Positions 26,256 to 34,658 of a stretch of DNA of 64,000 nt are shown one piece after another; the stretch's first letter is position 1; each line of letters opens with the position of its first letter. A program made the translations under genes and the position numbers. The DNA is taken from the NCBI GenBank assembly GCA_030828465.1, contig JAURCL010000005.1, positions 1-64,000 of the forward strand, written 5' to 3'. Below the pieces are notes generated by a model. It ran no database searches. It was not told the origin of the DNA and saw only the letters and a list, made by a program, of their open reading frames with translations. This DNA comes from Acidimicrobiales bacterium (GTDB lineage: Bacteria > Actinomycetota > Acidimicrobiia > Acidimicrobiales > Ilumatobacteraceae).

Positions 26256-27065
26256 ATGTCGAACCCCGTACTGAACGAGAAGGTCTTCAACAACTGGGCA
26301 CCGCCGGAACCGGGCACCGAGTACCGGGGTTCTGTATCCGATGGGCCGTCGACGCCGTGGCGTTCGGCGGGGGAAGTCATGACCGTCGGAGGAACGATCT
26401 CGGCGACGGCGACGCTGCTCGCCCTCCTGCTCGCATCGGCCACGGTCGGTTGGCTCGCCACCGGCGCGCCGGCCGTCGCCGCCGATGGCTCAATCAGCTA
26501 CGGGATGCCGGGCCTCGCGATCCTCGGCGTGATCGTCGGAATCGCGGCGGCCTTCGCCATCGCTTTCCGACCGCAACTGGCTCGTATCGTCGGGCCGGTC
26601 TACGCGCTCGCTCAAGGGTTCGCGGTCGGTTCGATCTCGCGGGTCTACGAGGAGTTCTACGACGGCATCGTGCTCCAGGCCGCCGGTGTGACCATCGCCG
26701 TCTTCGCGGTGATGCTCAGCCTGTACCGGTCCGGAGCCATCAGGGTCACCGACCGCTTCCGTCGCACGATCGTCATGGCCACCATCGGTGTGATGGTCTT
26801 CTACGGCATCAGTCTGATGATCTCGCTCTTCGGCGGCTCCGTGTCGTTCATCTCGAGCCCGAGTCTCTTCGGCATCGGGTTCAGCATCTTCGTCGCGGGT
26901 CTCGCCGCCATGAACCTCGCCCTCGACTTCGATTTCATCGAGCGGGGCACCGCTGAGGGACTGCCCCGTCACTTCGAGTGGTTCGCGGCCTTCGGCATGC
27001 TCGTCACCATCGTCTGGCTCTATCTCGAGATCCTGCGACTGCTGGCCAAACTCCGCGAGCGGTGA
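26256..27065 (+). CDS. Bax inhibitor-1/YccA family membrane protein
   Basis: A 269-aa protein with a hydrophilic N-terminus (about 45 residues, including FNNWAPPEP) followed by about seven membrane helices, the BI-1/TMBIM layout. The family forms pH-sensitive ion (Ca2+) leak channels or protease modulators in bacteria. ATG 26256 is preceded by a strong GGAGGAGG ribosome binding site, which decides the start over a longer frame. The last segment (FEWFAAFGMLVTIVWLYLEILRLLAKL) is the conserved C-terminal helix pair. The next gene overlaps by GTGA. Confidence 0.88.
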   Translation: MSNPVLNEKVFNNWAPPEPGTEYRGSVSDGPSTPWRSAGEVMTVGGTISATATLLALLLASATVGWLATGAPAVAADGSISYGMPGLAILGVIVGIAAAFAIAFRPQLARIVGPVYALAQGFAVGSISRVYEEFYDGIVLQAAGVTIAVFAVMLSLYRSGAIRVTDRFRRTIVMATIGVMVFYGISLMISLFGGSVSFISSPSLFGIGFSIFVAGLAAMNLALDFDFIERGTAEGLPRHFEWFAAFGMLVTIVWLYLEILRLLAKLRER

Positions 27066-27712
27066 CTCGCCCCTCCCACCGGTTCGCCGAGGCGACCGCG
27101 CTCGGCGCGGCTGGAGGTGTGCTCGCTGGCCTGTGCTGGTCGTCCGTCGGCCTCGGCGTTCCGGCCGCGGTGGTGGGTGGAGTCAACGGGGTGATCTCCG
27201 GCGCTCGAGCCACCTACAGCCGAGACCGGATCGGTGCGCTCGCGTTCGCGCTCGACTCGACCTGGGCGCTCGCGACCACGACGGCCTCACTCGGTGTGCA
27301 TGTCGTGGATGGCGCTCTCCGAACGCCGTATCTGCCGGAGATCAGTCGCCGAATGAACCGGCATGTGTATCGAGGCGGCTTCACGCCGAGGCGCGGCTAC
27401 GCGGTGACCGTCGGCAACGTGATCTCGTCGGCGGGAGACGTCTCGGTGGAGAGCCGACATCGCCTCGTCGATGAGCATGAGGAGACCCATGTCTGGCAGG
27501 CCCGCATCCTCGGACCGCTCTTCGCCCCGGCCTATCTGGGTTGGAGCGCCATCGGCGCGGTGCTGGGCGCGCTTCGGTGGATCACCCTCTCGCGGCCCCG
27601 GCCGAGCCTGCCCTCAGTGGTCGATCGACTCGCCTACCGCGCCAACCCGTTCGAGCGTTGGGCTGAGCTGCACCCGATCCGACGGGGTTCGGTCAGACCG
27701 ATCGGGAGATGA
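27062..27712 (+). CDS. Membrane protein of unknown function with an HEETH motif
   Basis: A 216-aa protein starting at GTG 27062, overlapping the stop of the Bax-inhibitor gene. Residues about 8-50 are hydrophobic and Gly-rich (two helices), and about 145-170 form another hydrophobic segment (LFAPAYLGWSAIGAVLGAL). HEETHVWQARILGP at 139-152 contains an HExxH pattern, the zinc site of gluzincin/metzincin proteases. No third ligand is certain and the motif may be structural. Co-translated with the Bax-inhibitor protein, so a membrane quality-control role is conceivable (inference). Confidence 0.7.
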   Translation: MTRPSHRFAEATALGAAGGVLAGLCWSSVGLGVPAAVVGGVNGVISGARATYSRDRIGALAFALDSTWALATTTASLGVHVVDGALRTPYLPEISRRMNRHVYRGGFTPRRGYAVTVGNVISSAGDVSVESRHRLVDEHEETHVWQARILGPLFAPAYLGWSAIGAVLGALRWITLSRPRPSLPSVVDRLAYRANPFERWAELHPIRRGSVRPIGR

Positions 27713-28679
27713 AGTCGAGGAGAGCTCGGTTGAACTCTCCGGGTGCCTCCTGCTGGACCCAGTGACCCGCGCCGGGGATGAGCACGGTGGCGCGGTGGTC
27801 GGCGAGATCGGAGTCCATTCGCGCGAGGTAGTCGTCTCGCCCGTGGATCACCGGATCGAGCGATCCGGCGACGAAGAACGTGGGCATGGTGATCGGCGAT
27901 GCACCGAGTGGCGCGGTGAGGTCATGGTTGGGGTCGAAGTTCCGATACCAATCGACGGGTCCGTTGAATCCACTGCGCTCGAATTGCGACACGTAGACCT
28001 GAAGATCGGCTTCGCTCAGCCACGGCGGCGGTGACGTCCGTCGGCCACCGGACTGGTGCTCGAAGGCCTCGGTGACCGTCGTTCCCGATGCTGGCAGCGG
28101 GGACCCGTCACGGGTCGGGTGGCTCTCGGCCGCCGCGGCCCAGATGATCGACAGCAGGAAGCGGCGGACGTCTCGATGCATCTCGGCCTCGGCGAGGCGG
28201 GGTTGCTGGAAGTGGAGGATGTAAAAGAAGTCGTCGCCGTGGACAGCTCGGAGGAGTTCGGTCGGAGCCATCGGCCACGGGGTCCAGGGAACGCTCGCGG
28301 CGATCACCGAGGCACATCGCTCGGGATGCAGCTGGGCCATGTGCCAAGCGACGATCGACCCCCAGTCGTGGCCGACGATGATGGCGCTCTCCACCTCGGC
28401 GTCGTCGAGGAGAGCCGCGATGTCCCTGGTGAGGTGGTCGGCCCGGTAGTGCGAGGTGTCGTTTGGTCGCGACGAGTCGCCATAGCCGCGTTGATCGGGG
28501 ACGATGACCCTGAGCCCCGCGTCGACGAGCGGCTCGATCTGATGGCGCCAAGAGTGGGAGGTCTCCGGGAAGCCGTGCAGGAGGACGACGGTCCGTTCGG
28601 GCCCGGGTCCCGAGTCAAGGACGTCGAGTTCGACGCCGGGCGCCGTCTCGACGCGGCGGCGGTGCGTCGACTCAGACAC
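27693..28679 (-). CDS. Alpha/beta hydrolase, epoxide hydrolase family
   Basis: A 328-aa soluble hydrolase. The oxyanion motif is HGFPE (35-39). The nucleophile elbow is GHDWGS with Asp105 as nucleophile, and the acid is in AGSLDPVI. The catalytic His is in GAGHWVQQEAP, and cap-domain Tyr residues are present (FFYILHF, VDWYRNF). Asp rather than Ser as nucleophile marks epoxide hydrolases or haloalkane dehalogenases; the HGFPETSHSWRHQ opening favours epoxide hydrolase. It is the last gene of a four-gene minus-strand operon. Its 3' end overlaps the convergent HEETH gene by 20 bases. Confidence 0.88.
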   Translation of the reverse strand: MSESTHRRRVETAPGVELDVLDSGPGPERTVVLLHGFPETSHSWRHQIEPLVDAGLRVIVPDQRGYGDSSRPNDTSHYRADHLTRDIAALLDDAEVESAIIVGHDWGSIVAWHMAQLHPERCASVIAASVPWTPWPMAPTELLRAVHGDDFFYILHFQQPRLAEAEMHRDVRRFLLSIIWAAAAESHPTRDGSPLPASGTTVTEAFEHQSGGRRTSPPPWLSEADLQVYVSQFERSGFNGPVDWYRNFDPNHDLTAPLGASPITMPTFFVAGSLDPVIHGRDDYLARMDSDLADHRATVLIPGAGHWVQQEAPGEFNRALLDFISRSV

Positions 28680-29085
28680 CGACCCGGGCGGCCTCGTCGA
28701 TGAGACTCGACAGCAAGTGGATCGCCTCAGCGATCAGCCCGTCGGTCGCCGGATCGCTGAGCGGATCGATCTCGCCGCGCCGGAGCGACAACTCCTCCGA
28801 GCGCGCGGCCATCGCTGCCCGGTAGGACATGAGATCGCCAACCGGCTGGGGCGGATCGTCGACGAGCATTCGAGCCGTGTCATCGGTGACCGGGAGTCGG
28901 GCTTCCCAATCGGCGGCGAGCGCCGTGTGCCGGTGCGACGCCGCGATGAGGAATTGCTGACGTTCGCCGGGTCCGGCCTCGCGCGCGCCATCACCGAGGA
29001 GGGTCGCCCATCGCCGATCGCGTGCGGCTTCGTCGCGGCAGAGACGAGTCACCGCGGCCAGGGATCCCGGCCAGTCCGCTGTCAC
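28672..29085 (-). CDS. Small helical protein of unknown function
   Basis: A 137-aa soluble, helix-rich protein starting at GTG 29085, which overlaps the stop of the DksA-like gene. It is rich in Ala, Arg, Asp and Glu, with a Trp/Arg-rich first third (RDRRWATLLG) and a Leu-rich last helix (AEAIHLLSSLIDEAARVG). No signal peptide or membrane helix. It overlaps the hydrolase start by 8 bases. Family not recognised. It belongs to the operon LppM-like, DksA-like, this gene, epoxide hydrolase. Confidence 0.6.
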   Translation of the reverse strand: MTADWPGSLAAVTRLCRDEAARDRRWATLLGDGAREAGPGERQQFLIAASHRHTALAADWEARLPVTDDTARMLVDDPPQPVGDLMSYRAAMAARSEELSLRRGEIDPLSDPATDGLIAEAIHLLSSLIDEAARVGV

Positions 29086-29288
29086 GGGTTTCGCCGGGCC
29101 GTCGGATCGGCGGCGAGCACCGAATCGTCGATCGGCTCACCGGAGATCTCATCGGACCAGTAGGTGCCGGACTCGAGTCGGGTGAGCGCGGAGGACACGG
29201 CTTCGAGATCGTTGGCCAGTCGGTCGAGAGCTCCGTTCGTATCGGTCTCGCCTGAGTCCGCGACGGTGGGCACCGGCTCTGCACTCAC
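29082..29288 (-). CDS. Short DksA/TraR-like protein lacking zinc cysteines
   Basis: A 68-aa acidic protein from GTG 29288. Its second half follows the DksA/TraR zinc-finger pattern: a helix LDRLANDLEAVSSALTRLE, then GTYWSDEISGEPIDDSVLAA and DPTARRNP. In canonical members this reads GTYGxCxxCGxPIxxxRL followed by AxxC. All three Cys positions visible here are replaced (D, S, N), so zinc binding is lost while the GEPI turn is kept. The N-terminal coiled coil is very short. It starts 4 bases after the LppM-like stop. Function unknown. Confidence 0.6.
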   Translation of the reverse strand: MSAEPVPTVADSGETDTNGALDRLANDLEAVSSALTRLESGTYWSDEISGEPIDDSVLAADPTARRNP

Positions 29289-29292
29289 GTCG

Positions 29293-30108
29293 TCATCGTA
29301 CTCGTCGTCCGGCGGCGGCCGCGGCGCGCCGCCGCTCCTCGCGCCGACGACGGGCGAGGATGACCCAGCCGATGAAGGCGATGCTGGCCGTGACCCAGAC
29401 GACCAGGGCGACCCGGGCGGCGGTCGCGATGGGCTCCGCCCACGACCCCCCGGTCGCGGTGCTCTGGAAGGAGGCGATCGCGATCGTCTGGGTCGTGCCG
29501 TCGAGTGGCGCGGCCCACGAGACGCTGCGCGCTCCCGATTCGGTGCTGCTCTCTCGACCGTCGTGCTCGGTGAGCTCCCCGGGCAGGAGGACGGTGACGG
29601 TAAATCCGAGTCGGTCGGAGAGCGGCGTCCCGTCCGAGAGCACATCATCGAACGGCGGTGCGCCGAGGGCTGCGACGAGACGCTCATCGGAGAAGGAGGA
29701 CGCGCCATCGGGGAGGCCGAGGGACGCTGTCAGCGCGTTGACCGCCTCGGTTGAGTCCTCGTTCAACTCCCGCGTGACCGCGGGGGTGAGGAGAGGCGCG
29801 CCGACGGAGCGGAGGAGCGCTGAGAGCCCTGAGGCGTCGTCATAGTCATGGTCGAGGACGACGACAGCCCCGCCCTCGGCCGTCGGTTCGGGCCCGGTCA
29901 CGACCCATCCGGCCGCGATGAGGTCCTCGACCGCGAGGCCGTCGACGACCCCGGGCTCCGCGGCGACGAGATCGGCGTCCGCTACCGCTCGCACCCTGAC
30001 CGTCCCGGACCCGTCGGCGTCCATGGTGACGGCGACGTCGACGTCGAGCCGGCACGAGGTGAGCAGGCCCGCTGCCACGGCGAGGAGGAGGAGGAGCGGA
30101 CGACGCAC
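29293..30108 (-). CDS. LppM-like lipoprotein (DUF3153 family)
   Basis: A 271-aa exported lipoprotein starting at GTG 30108. The signal peptide is RRPLLLLLAVAAGLLTSC with a lipobox Cys at residue 19. It is followed by a beta-rich domain (LDVDVAVTMDADGSGTVRVR) as in mycobacterial LppM, which is linked to cell-envelope lipid biology. A second hydrophobic helix near the C-terminus (VALVVWVTASIAFIGWVIL) and an Arg-rich tail anchor it again in the membrane. It is first in a four-gene operon and divergent from the DUF1353-like gene over 61 bases. Confidence 0.75.
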   Translation of the reverse strand: MRRPLLLLLAVAAGLLTSCRLDVDVAVTMDADGSGTVRVRAVADADLVAAEPGVVDGLAVEDLIAAGWVVTGPEPTAEGGAVVVLDHDYDDASGLSALLRSVGAPLLTPAVTRELNEDSTEAVNALTASLGLPDGASSFSDERLVAALGAPPFDDVLSDGTPLSDRLGFTVTVLLPGELTEHDGRESSTESGARSVSWAAPLDGTTQTIAIASFQSTATGGSWAEPIATAARVALVVWVTASIAFIGWVILARRRREERRRAAAAAGRRVR

Positions 30109-30169
30109 CTGCCCATGATGGCCCGTAATCCCGCGACACGGTGGGCACCGGATCGACGATGCTCCGGGC

Positions 30170-31072
30170 ATGCCCGACTTCACGAATCATCGGGACCGAC
30201 GTCACCGGGCGGTTCGCATCGAGGGACGCCTCCTCCTTGAGCGCGTCTCGGTGGCCCGCGATGGACGCAGCCATGAACGGTTCCGACTCGAGCGGCCGGT
30301 GTCGGTGACGCACCCGGAACTCGGCTTGCTCTCGATCCCCGCCGATCACGCTCGATTCGAGACCGATCTGACGTCGGTGCCCGCGGTGTTCGGCTGGCTG
30401 ATCGGTTCGACCGGCGCGCATCTGCCGGCCGCCGTGGTGCACGACGCGCTCATCGCTGGGCTCGAGGAGGACCGATCACCTGTCGATCGTCGGGGTGCTG
30501 ATCGGGTCTTCGGTGATCTGCTGCGGGCCTCGGGGGTTGGTCCGGTCAGGAGGACGATGATGCTCGCGGCCGTCACCCTCGCGACGAGGGTGCGCTCGGG
30601 ACGGGTCGCTTTGATGGGGGTGGTGATCCATCTGGTCGTCATCGCGCTCTGTGGGCTCTGGGCAACCGCTGCGCTTCTCGGCGTCGTCGCCGATCCACCC
30701 TGGATGATCGGGCAGGGCGTCTCTCGGGGGGTCAGCGCCCTGCTCGGTATCGCCCTGGTGCCGGTCCCACTCGCGTTGTTGTGGGGGCGCGACCGAGCCC
30801 AAGGGGTGGTGACAGGGTGGGCGCTCGCCGCCCTGCTGCACGTGACCGCCGCGGTTGGCCTGCTGCTCGTGTTGATCGACCGGCTCGACCGACTCGGCCG
30901 AGGGATCGACGCGGATCAGTCGACCGGCGGAGTGTCGCTGTCGCCCTCACCCGAGGCGGTCGCGGCGAGTTCGACCGCCGACGGCGGGACGAATCCCTCG
31001 ACGGAGCTAAATGAGAACCGGCGGCTTCCCTCGCGATCGGGGTCGTCCTCAACGTCGACCACGATGATCTGA
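30170..31072 (+). CDS. DUF1353-like domain protein with C-terminal membrane helices
   Basis: A 300-aa protein. Residues about 15-120 match the DUF1353 plan: a beta-strand segment, then ARFETDLTSVPAVFGWLIG and AAVVHDALIAG. The D/TSVP and HD motifs are shared with phage-encoded DUF1353 proteins. Three hydrophobic helices follow (about 145-172, 188-206, 220-243). The last 50 or so codons are antisense to the 3' end of clpC; no earlier stop exists in this frame, so the convergent overlap is 157 bases. The low-complexity C-terminus (Ser/Thr-rich) may be an accident of that overlap. Confidence 0.65.
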   Translation: MPDFTNHRDRRHRAVRIEGRLLLERVSVARDGRSHERFRLERPVSVTHPELGLLSIPADHARFETDLTSVPAVFGWLIGSTGAHLPAAVVHDALIAGLEEDRSPVDRRGADRVFGDLLRASGVGPVRRTMMLAAVTLATRVRSGRVALMGVVIHLVVIALCGLWATAALLGVVADPPWMIGQGVSRGVSALLGIALVPVPLALLWGRDRAQGVVTGWALAALLHVTAAVGLLLVLIDRLDRLGRGIDADQSTGGVSLSPSPEAVAASSTADGGTNPSTELNENRRLPSRSGSSSTSTTMI

Positions 31073-33486
31073 CCGGCACCGAACTCCTTGTAGAGGAGCT
31101 TCTCGGAGAGCACGTCCTCGATCTGGCGCTGGATCGCCCGACGGAGCGGACGGGCACCGAGCTGCGGGTCGTAGCCGACGTCAGCGAGCAACTCCTTGGC
31201 CGCTTGGGTCAGCTCGATCCCGAGACCCTGAGACTCCAGCTGAACGGTCAGCCGCTTGAGCATGAGGTCGACCATCTGGACGACCTCGCTCTTGGAGAGC
31301 TCGTGGAACACGATGATCTCGTCGAGGCGGTTGAGGAACTCGGGCCGGAAGTGCTGCTTCAGCGCATCCATGACCTTGTCCTTCATGCGCTCGTAGGACA
31401 TGGCGGAGTCGTCGGTAGTGAAGCCGACGTTGGCCTTGCGGAGGTCCTGCGTGCCGAGGTTCGACGTCATGATCAGCACGGTGTTGCGGAAGTCGACCGA
31501 ACGACCCTGGGCGTCGGTCAGGCGGCCCTCCTCGAGGATCTGCAACAGGGTGTTGAAGACGTCGGGGTGAGCCTTCTCAATCTCGTCGAAGAGCACGACG
31601 GAGAACGGCTTGCGCCGAACGGCCTCGGTGAGCTGACCGCCTTCCTCGTAACCGACGTATCCGGGAGGTGAGCCGACCAGACGGCTGACGGTGTGCTTCT
31701 CCATGTATTCGGACATGTCGAGGGTGATGAGCGCGGAGTCATCTCCGAAGAGGAACTCCGACAGCGTCTTGGCGAGTTCGGTCTTGCCGACACCGGTGGG
31801 TCCCAAGAAGATGAATGAGCCGCTCGGGCGTTTCGGGTCCTTCAGTCCGGCCCGTGTGCGTCGGATCGACTGCGAGACCGCGGCGACGGCGTTCTCCTGA
31901 CCGATGATGCGCCGGTGGAGTTCCTCCTCCATGCGAAGGAGCTTCTGCGTCTCCTCCTCGGTCAGCTTGTACACCGGGATGCCGGTCCACAGTGAGAGCA
32001 CCTCAGCGATCGCCTCCTCGTCGACCTCGTCGAAGAGGTCGACACCGGACGCCTTCACCTCGGCCTCCTTGGCGGCCTTCTCCTCGAGGATCGACTTCTC
32101 CTCGTCACGGAGGCGACCGGCGTCCTCGAAGCGCTGCTCCTCGACCGCGAGACGCTTTGCGCGCAACACATCGTCGAGTTTGCGCTCGAGCTCGCGGAGA
32201 TCGGGAGGGGTTTGCATCCGCTTAATGCGGAGCCGTGAGCCGGCTTCGTCGACGAGGTCGATCGCCTTGTCGGGCAGGTGACGATCGGAGATGTAGCGGT
32301 CGGCGAGGTTGGCGGCGGCCACGAGCGCCTGATCGGTGATGGTCACCCGGTGGTGCGACTCGTACTGGTCGCGCACGCCCTTGAGGATCTCGATGGTGTG
32401 GGCGAGGGTCGGCTCCTCGACCTTCACGGGCTGGAAGCGCCGCTCAAGCGCCGCATCTTTCTCGACGTGTTTGCGGTACTCGTCGAGGGTGGTGGCGCCG
32501 ATGGTCTGCAGCTCTCCGCGGGCCAGCATCGGCTTCAGGATCGATGCAGCGTCGATCGCGCCCTCGGCGGCTCCCGCGCCGACGAGCGTGTGGATCTCGT
32601 CGATGAATAGGACGATGTCGCCGCGGGTCTTGATCTCCTTGAGCACCTTCTTCAACCGCTCCTCGAAGTCGCCGCGGTAGCGGGAACCGGCGACGAGAGC
32701 GCCGAGGTCGAGGGTGTAGAGCTGCTTGTCGCGAAGGGTGTCCGGGACGTCGTCGTCGACGATTCGCTGGGCAAGACCCTCGACGATCGCGGTCTTGCCG
32801 ACGCCGGGCTCACCGACGAGCACCGGGTTGTTCTTCGTGCGCCGCGACAGGATCTGCATGACTCGCTCGAGCTCGTTCGCTCGGCCGATCATCGGGTCGA
32901 GCTTGTGCTCGCGCGCCATCTGCGTGAGGTTGCGGCCGAACTGGTCGAGCACCTGGGAACCCTTGTCGTCGTCGCCCTTCGACGACCCGCCGACACCAGC
33001 GGTCTGGCCCTGCTCGGCGCCCCGACCCTGCTGCGAACCGGCCGGGCCCTGGTAGCCGCTCAGCAGTTGGATGACCTGCTGGCGGACGCGGCTGAGATCG
33101 GCTCCGAGTTTCACGAGGACCTGAGCGGCGACGCCCTCTCCCTCGCGGATGAGGCCGAGGAGGATGTGCTCGGTGCCGATGTAGTTGTGTCCGAGTTGCA
33201 GCGCCTCGCGGAGCGAGAGCTCGAGCACCTTCTTCGCCCGGGGGGTGAAGGGGATGTGACCTGACGGCGACGACCCGCCCTGACCGATGATCTCCTCCAC
33301 CTGGGAGCGGACGGCCTCCAGGGAGATCGAGAGGGACTCGAGGGCCTTCGCGGCGACGCCCTCACCCTCGTGGATGAGGCCGAGCAGGATGTGCTCGGTG
33401 CCGATGTACGAGTGATTGAGGAGGCGGGCCTCCTCTTGAGCGAGCACCACGACGCGGCGAGCCCTGTCGGTGAAGCGTTCGAACAT
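30916..33486 (-). CDS. clpC: ATP-dependent Clp protease ATP-binding subunit ClpC
   Basis: An 856-aa Hsp100 unfoldase. Two Clp-N repeats (about 5-65 and 80-140, each with [12 protein letters not shown]) precede AAA+ domain 1 (GEPGVGKT, 225-232). A UVR-like middle segment follows ([19 protein letters not shown]), then AAA+ domain 2 (GPTGVGKT, about 560), with Walker B motifs LFIDEIHTL and [10 protein letters not shown]. The middle domain and UVR segment mark ClpC rather than ClpB or ClpA. It feeds ClpP for regulated proteolysis. The C-terminal tail is acidic. A GGTCAC/GTGACC inverted repeat lies 35 bases upstream of the start. Confidence 0.97.
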   Translation of the reverse strand: MFERFTDRARRVVVLAQEEARLLNHSYIGTEHILLGLIHEGEGVAAKALESLSISLEAVRSQVEEIIGQGGSSPSGHIPFTPRAKKVLELSLREALQLGHNYIGTEHILLGLIREGEGVAAQVLVKLGADLSRVRQQVIQLLSGYQGPAGSQQGRGAEQGQTAGVGGSSKGDDDKGSQVLDQFGRNLTQMAREHKLDPMIGRANELERVMQILSRRTKNNPVLVGEPGVGKTAIVEGLAQRIVDDDVPDTLRDKQLYTLDLGALVAGSRYRGDFEERLKKVLKEIKTRGDIVLFIDEIHTLVGAGAAEGAIDAASILKPMLARGELQTIGATTLDEYRKHVEKDAALERRFQPVKVEEPTLAHTIEILKGVRDQYESHHRVTITDQALVAAANLADRYISDRHLPDKAIDLVDEAGSRLRIKRMQTPPDLRELERKLDDVLRAKRLAVEEQRFEDAGRLRDEEKSILEEKAAKEAEVKASGVDLFDEVDEEAIAEVLSLWTGIPVYKLTEEETQKLLRMEEELHRRIIGQENAVAAVSQSIRRTRAGLKDPKRPSGSFIFLGPTGVGKTELAKTLSEFLFGDDSALITLDMSEYMEKHTVSRLVGSPPGYVGYEEGGQLTEAVRRKPFSVVLFDEIEKAHPDVFNTLLQILEEGRLTDAQGRSVDFRNTVLIMTSNLGTQDLRKANVGFTTDDSAMSYERMKDKVMDALKQHFRPEFLNRLDEIIVFHELSKSEVVQMVDLMLKRLTVQLESQGLGIELTQAAKELLADVGYDPQLGARPLRRAIQRQIEDVLSEKLLYKEFGAGQIIVVDVEDDPDREGSRRFSFSSVEGFVPPSAVELAATASGEGDSDTPPVD

Positions 33487-33520
33487 GTGCCACCTCTCAA
33501 GTCGTGTGCCTGCTGGTGCC

Positions 33521-33539
33521 GGTCACTCTACCGGTGACC
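33521..33539. promoter_or_regulatory. Inverted repeat GGTCAC-N7-GTGACC upstream of clpC
   Basis: A perfect 6-7-6 inverted repeat lies 35 bases before the clpC start codon in the 160-base region divergent from the polyprenyl synthase gene. It could be an operator or a 5'-UTR hairpin. Two CTCAAG (CTTGAG on the clpC strand) motifs flank it at 33496-33501 and 33561-33566, in the same orientation. It does not match the published ClgR or CtsR boxes as I know them. Confidence 0.3.
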
Positions 33540-33646
33540 CCTTCTCGGTGAGGCCCCGTGCTCAAGGGTGAACGCCGAATTTGGCGACGACTGTGACGGG
33601 GTCGCTCGGGTGCGCCTCGCGGCCGGAGCCGACATAGCCTGCGCGC

Positions 33647-34621
33647 GTGTCCTCGCTGTCCCCGCTTCTTGTGCATGTCGGCGATCAACGCGACCGCATC
33701 GAGCGAGCGATGTTGGCGTCGGTCACCACCACCGACGCTCATCTGACGGAGTTGGCATCGCATCTCATCGTCGCGGGTGGCAAGCGGTTGCGGCCGGTGC
33801 TGACGGTGGTCGCCGGTTCGGTCGACGGACAAGCCGTGACCGATGACGTTGTTCTCGGCGGGGTGTCATGCGAACTCGTCCACCTTGGGTCGCTCTACCA
33901 CGACGATGTCATGGACGAGTCGGAGACCCGACGCGGAGTCGAGACGGTCAACGCGCGGTGGGGGAATCTTCAGGCGATCCTCGCTGGGGACTTCCTGCTG
34001 GCCCGCGCGTCTGAGATCGCGGCGGGTCTTGGCACCGAGGTCGCCGGCCTCCTCGCGCGGACCATCGGTTGGCTCTGCGAGGGACAGATCGAGGAGCTCC
34101 GTCACACCTATGACGTGGGTCGATCGGAGGAGAGCTATCTCGCCTCCATCCACGGCAAGACCGCATCGCTGTACGGCACCGCCGCTCGGGTTGGAGGCCT
34201 CGTCGCCGGACTGGACGACGAGGCGATCGATGCGCTGACGGACTTCGGCAACGCCTTCGGCATGGTCTTCCAGATCGTCGATGACCTTCTCGACCTCACG
34301 TCGACTGACGAGCGGCTCGGCAAGCGGGCCGGTCACGACATGGAGGTGGGCGTCTACACCCTCCCGGTAATCCACGCGCTCGCGGACGGCTCGGCTGAGC
34401 TCGAGGGTCTGCTCGGCGGGCCATTGGAGGGGGCCGTGGCGGACCGGGCTCTCGAGCTCGTTCGCAGCGGACCCGGGATCGAGTCGACGATCTCGCGGGC
34501 GCGCGACTTCGTCAATGAGGCCGTTCGCGCCTGCTCGGCACTCCCCGCCGGTCCGGCTCGCACGGCGCTCGAGGAGGCGCCGGCGGCCCTGCTCGCGTCG
34601 GCGCTCAGCCCGACCGCCTGA
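33647..34621 (+). CDS. Trans polyprenyl diphosphate synthase (menaquinone side-chain type)
   Basis: A 324-aa all-helical prenyltransferase starting at GTG 33647. The first Asp-rich motif is DDVMD (86-90) with downstream ETRRG. The second is VDDLLD (211-216), followed by KRAGHDME and a conserved Lys region. AGGKRLRP near residue 43 binds pyrophosphate. The length and motifs fit hepta-/octa-/nonaprenyl synthases that make the menaquinone tail. Upstream is a shared region with clpC; downstream it converges on the reductase gene across a short repeat cluster. Chain length cannot be read. Confidence 0.93.
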   Translation: MSSLSPLLVHVGDQRDRIERAMLASVTTTDAHLTELASHLIVAGGKRLRPVLTVVAGSVDGQAVTDDVVLGGVSCELVHLGSLYHDDVMDESETRRGVETVNARWGNLQAILAGDFLLARASEIAAGLGTEVAGLLARTIGWLCEGQIEELRHTYDVGRSEESYLASIHGKTASLYGTAARVGGLVAGLDDEAIDALTDFGNAFGMVFQIVDDLLDLTSTDERLGKRAGHDMEVGVYTLPVIHALADGSAELEGLLGGPLEGAVADRALELVRSGPGIESTISRARDFVNEAVRACSALPAGPARTALEEAPAALLASALSPTA

Positions 34622-34653
34622 CGTCTCAGACCTGACGTCTCCATCTTGACGTC
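34619..34653. repeat. Three TGACGTC repeats at 14-base spacing
   Basis: TGACGTC occurs at 34619-34625, 34633-34639 and 34647-34653, with start-to-start distances of exactly 14. The first copy includes the stop codon of the polyprenyl synthase gene. The 37-base gap before the convergent reductase stop is almost filled by this array. The third copy extends to the palindrome TGACGTCA. Function is unknown; it could be a small tandem duplication or a protein-binding array. Confidence 0.7.
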
Positions 34654-34658
34654 ACGGT

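Noticed and set aside
28672-30108. Possible toxin-antitoxin or phage-defence module among the small genes
   Set aside because: The operon contains an LppM-like lipoprotein, a DksA-like protein, an unknown helical protein and an epoxide hydrolase; none has a toxin, nuclease or defence signature.
30170-31072. Prophage remnant, because DUF1353 occurs in phages
   Set aside because: No other phage gene, integrase or attachment repeat is nearby, and the protein has membrane helices not seen in phage forms.
33487-33646. SigR-type (GGGAAT/GTT) promoter or ClgR box upstream of clpC
   Set aside because: Neither motif could be found at acceptable similarity and spacing on the clpC strand.
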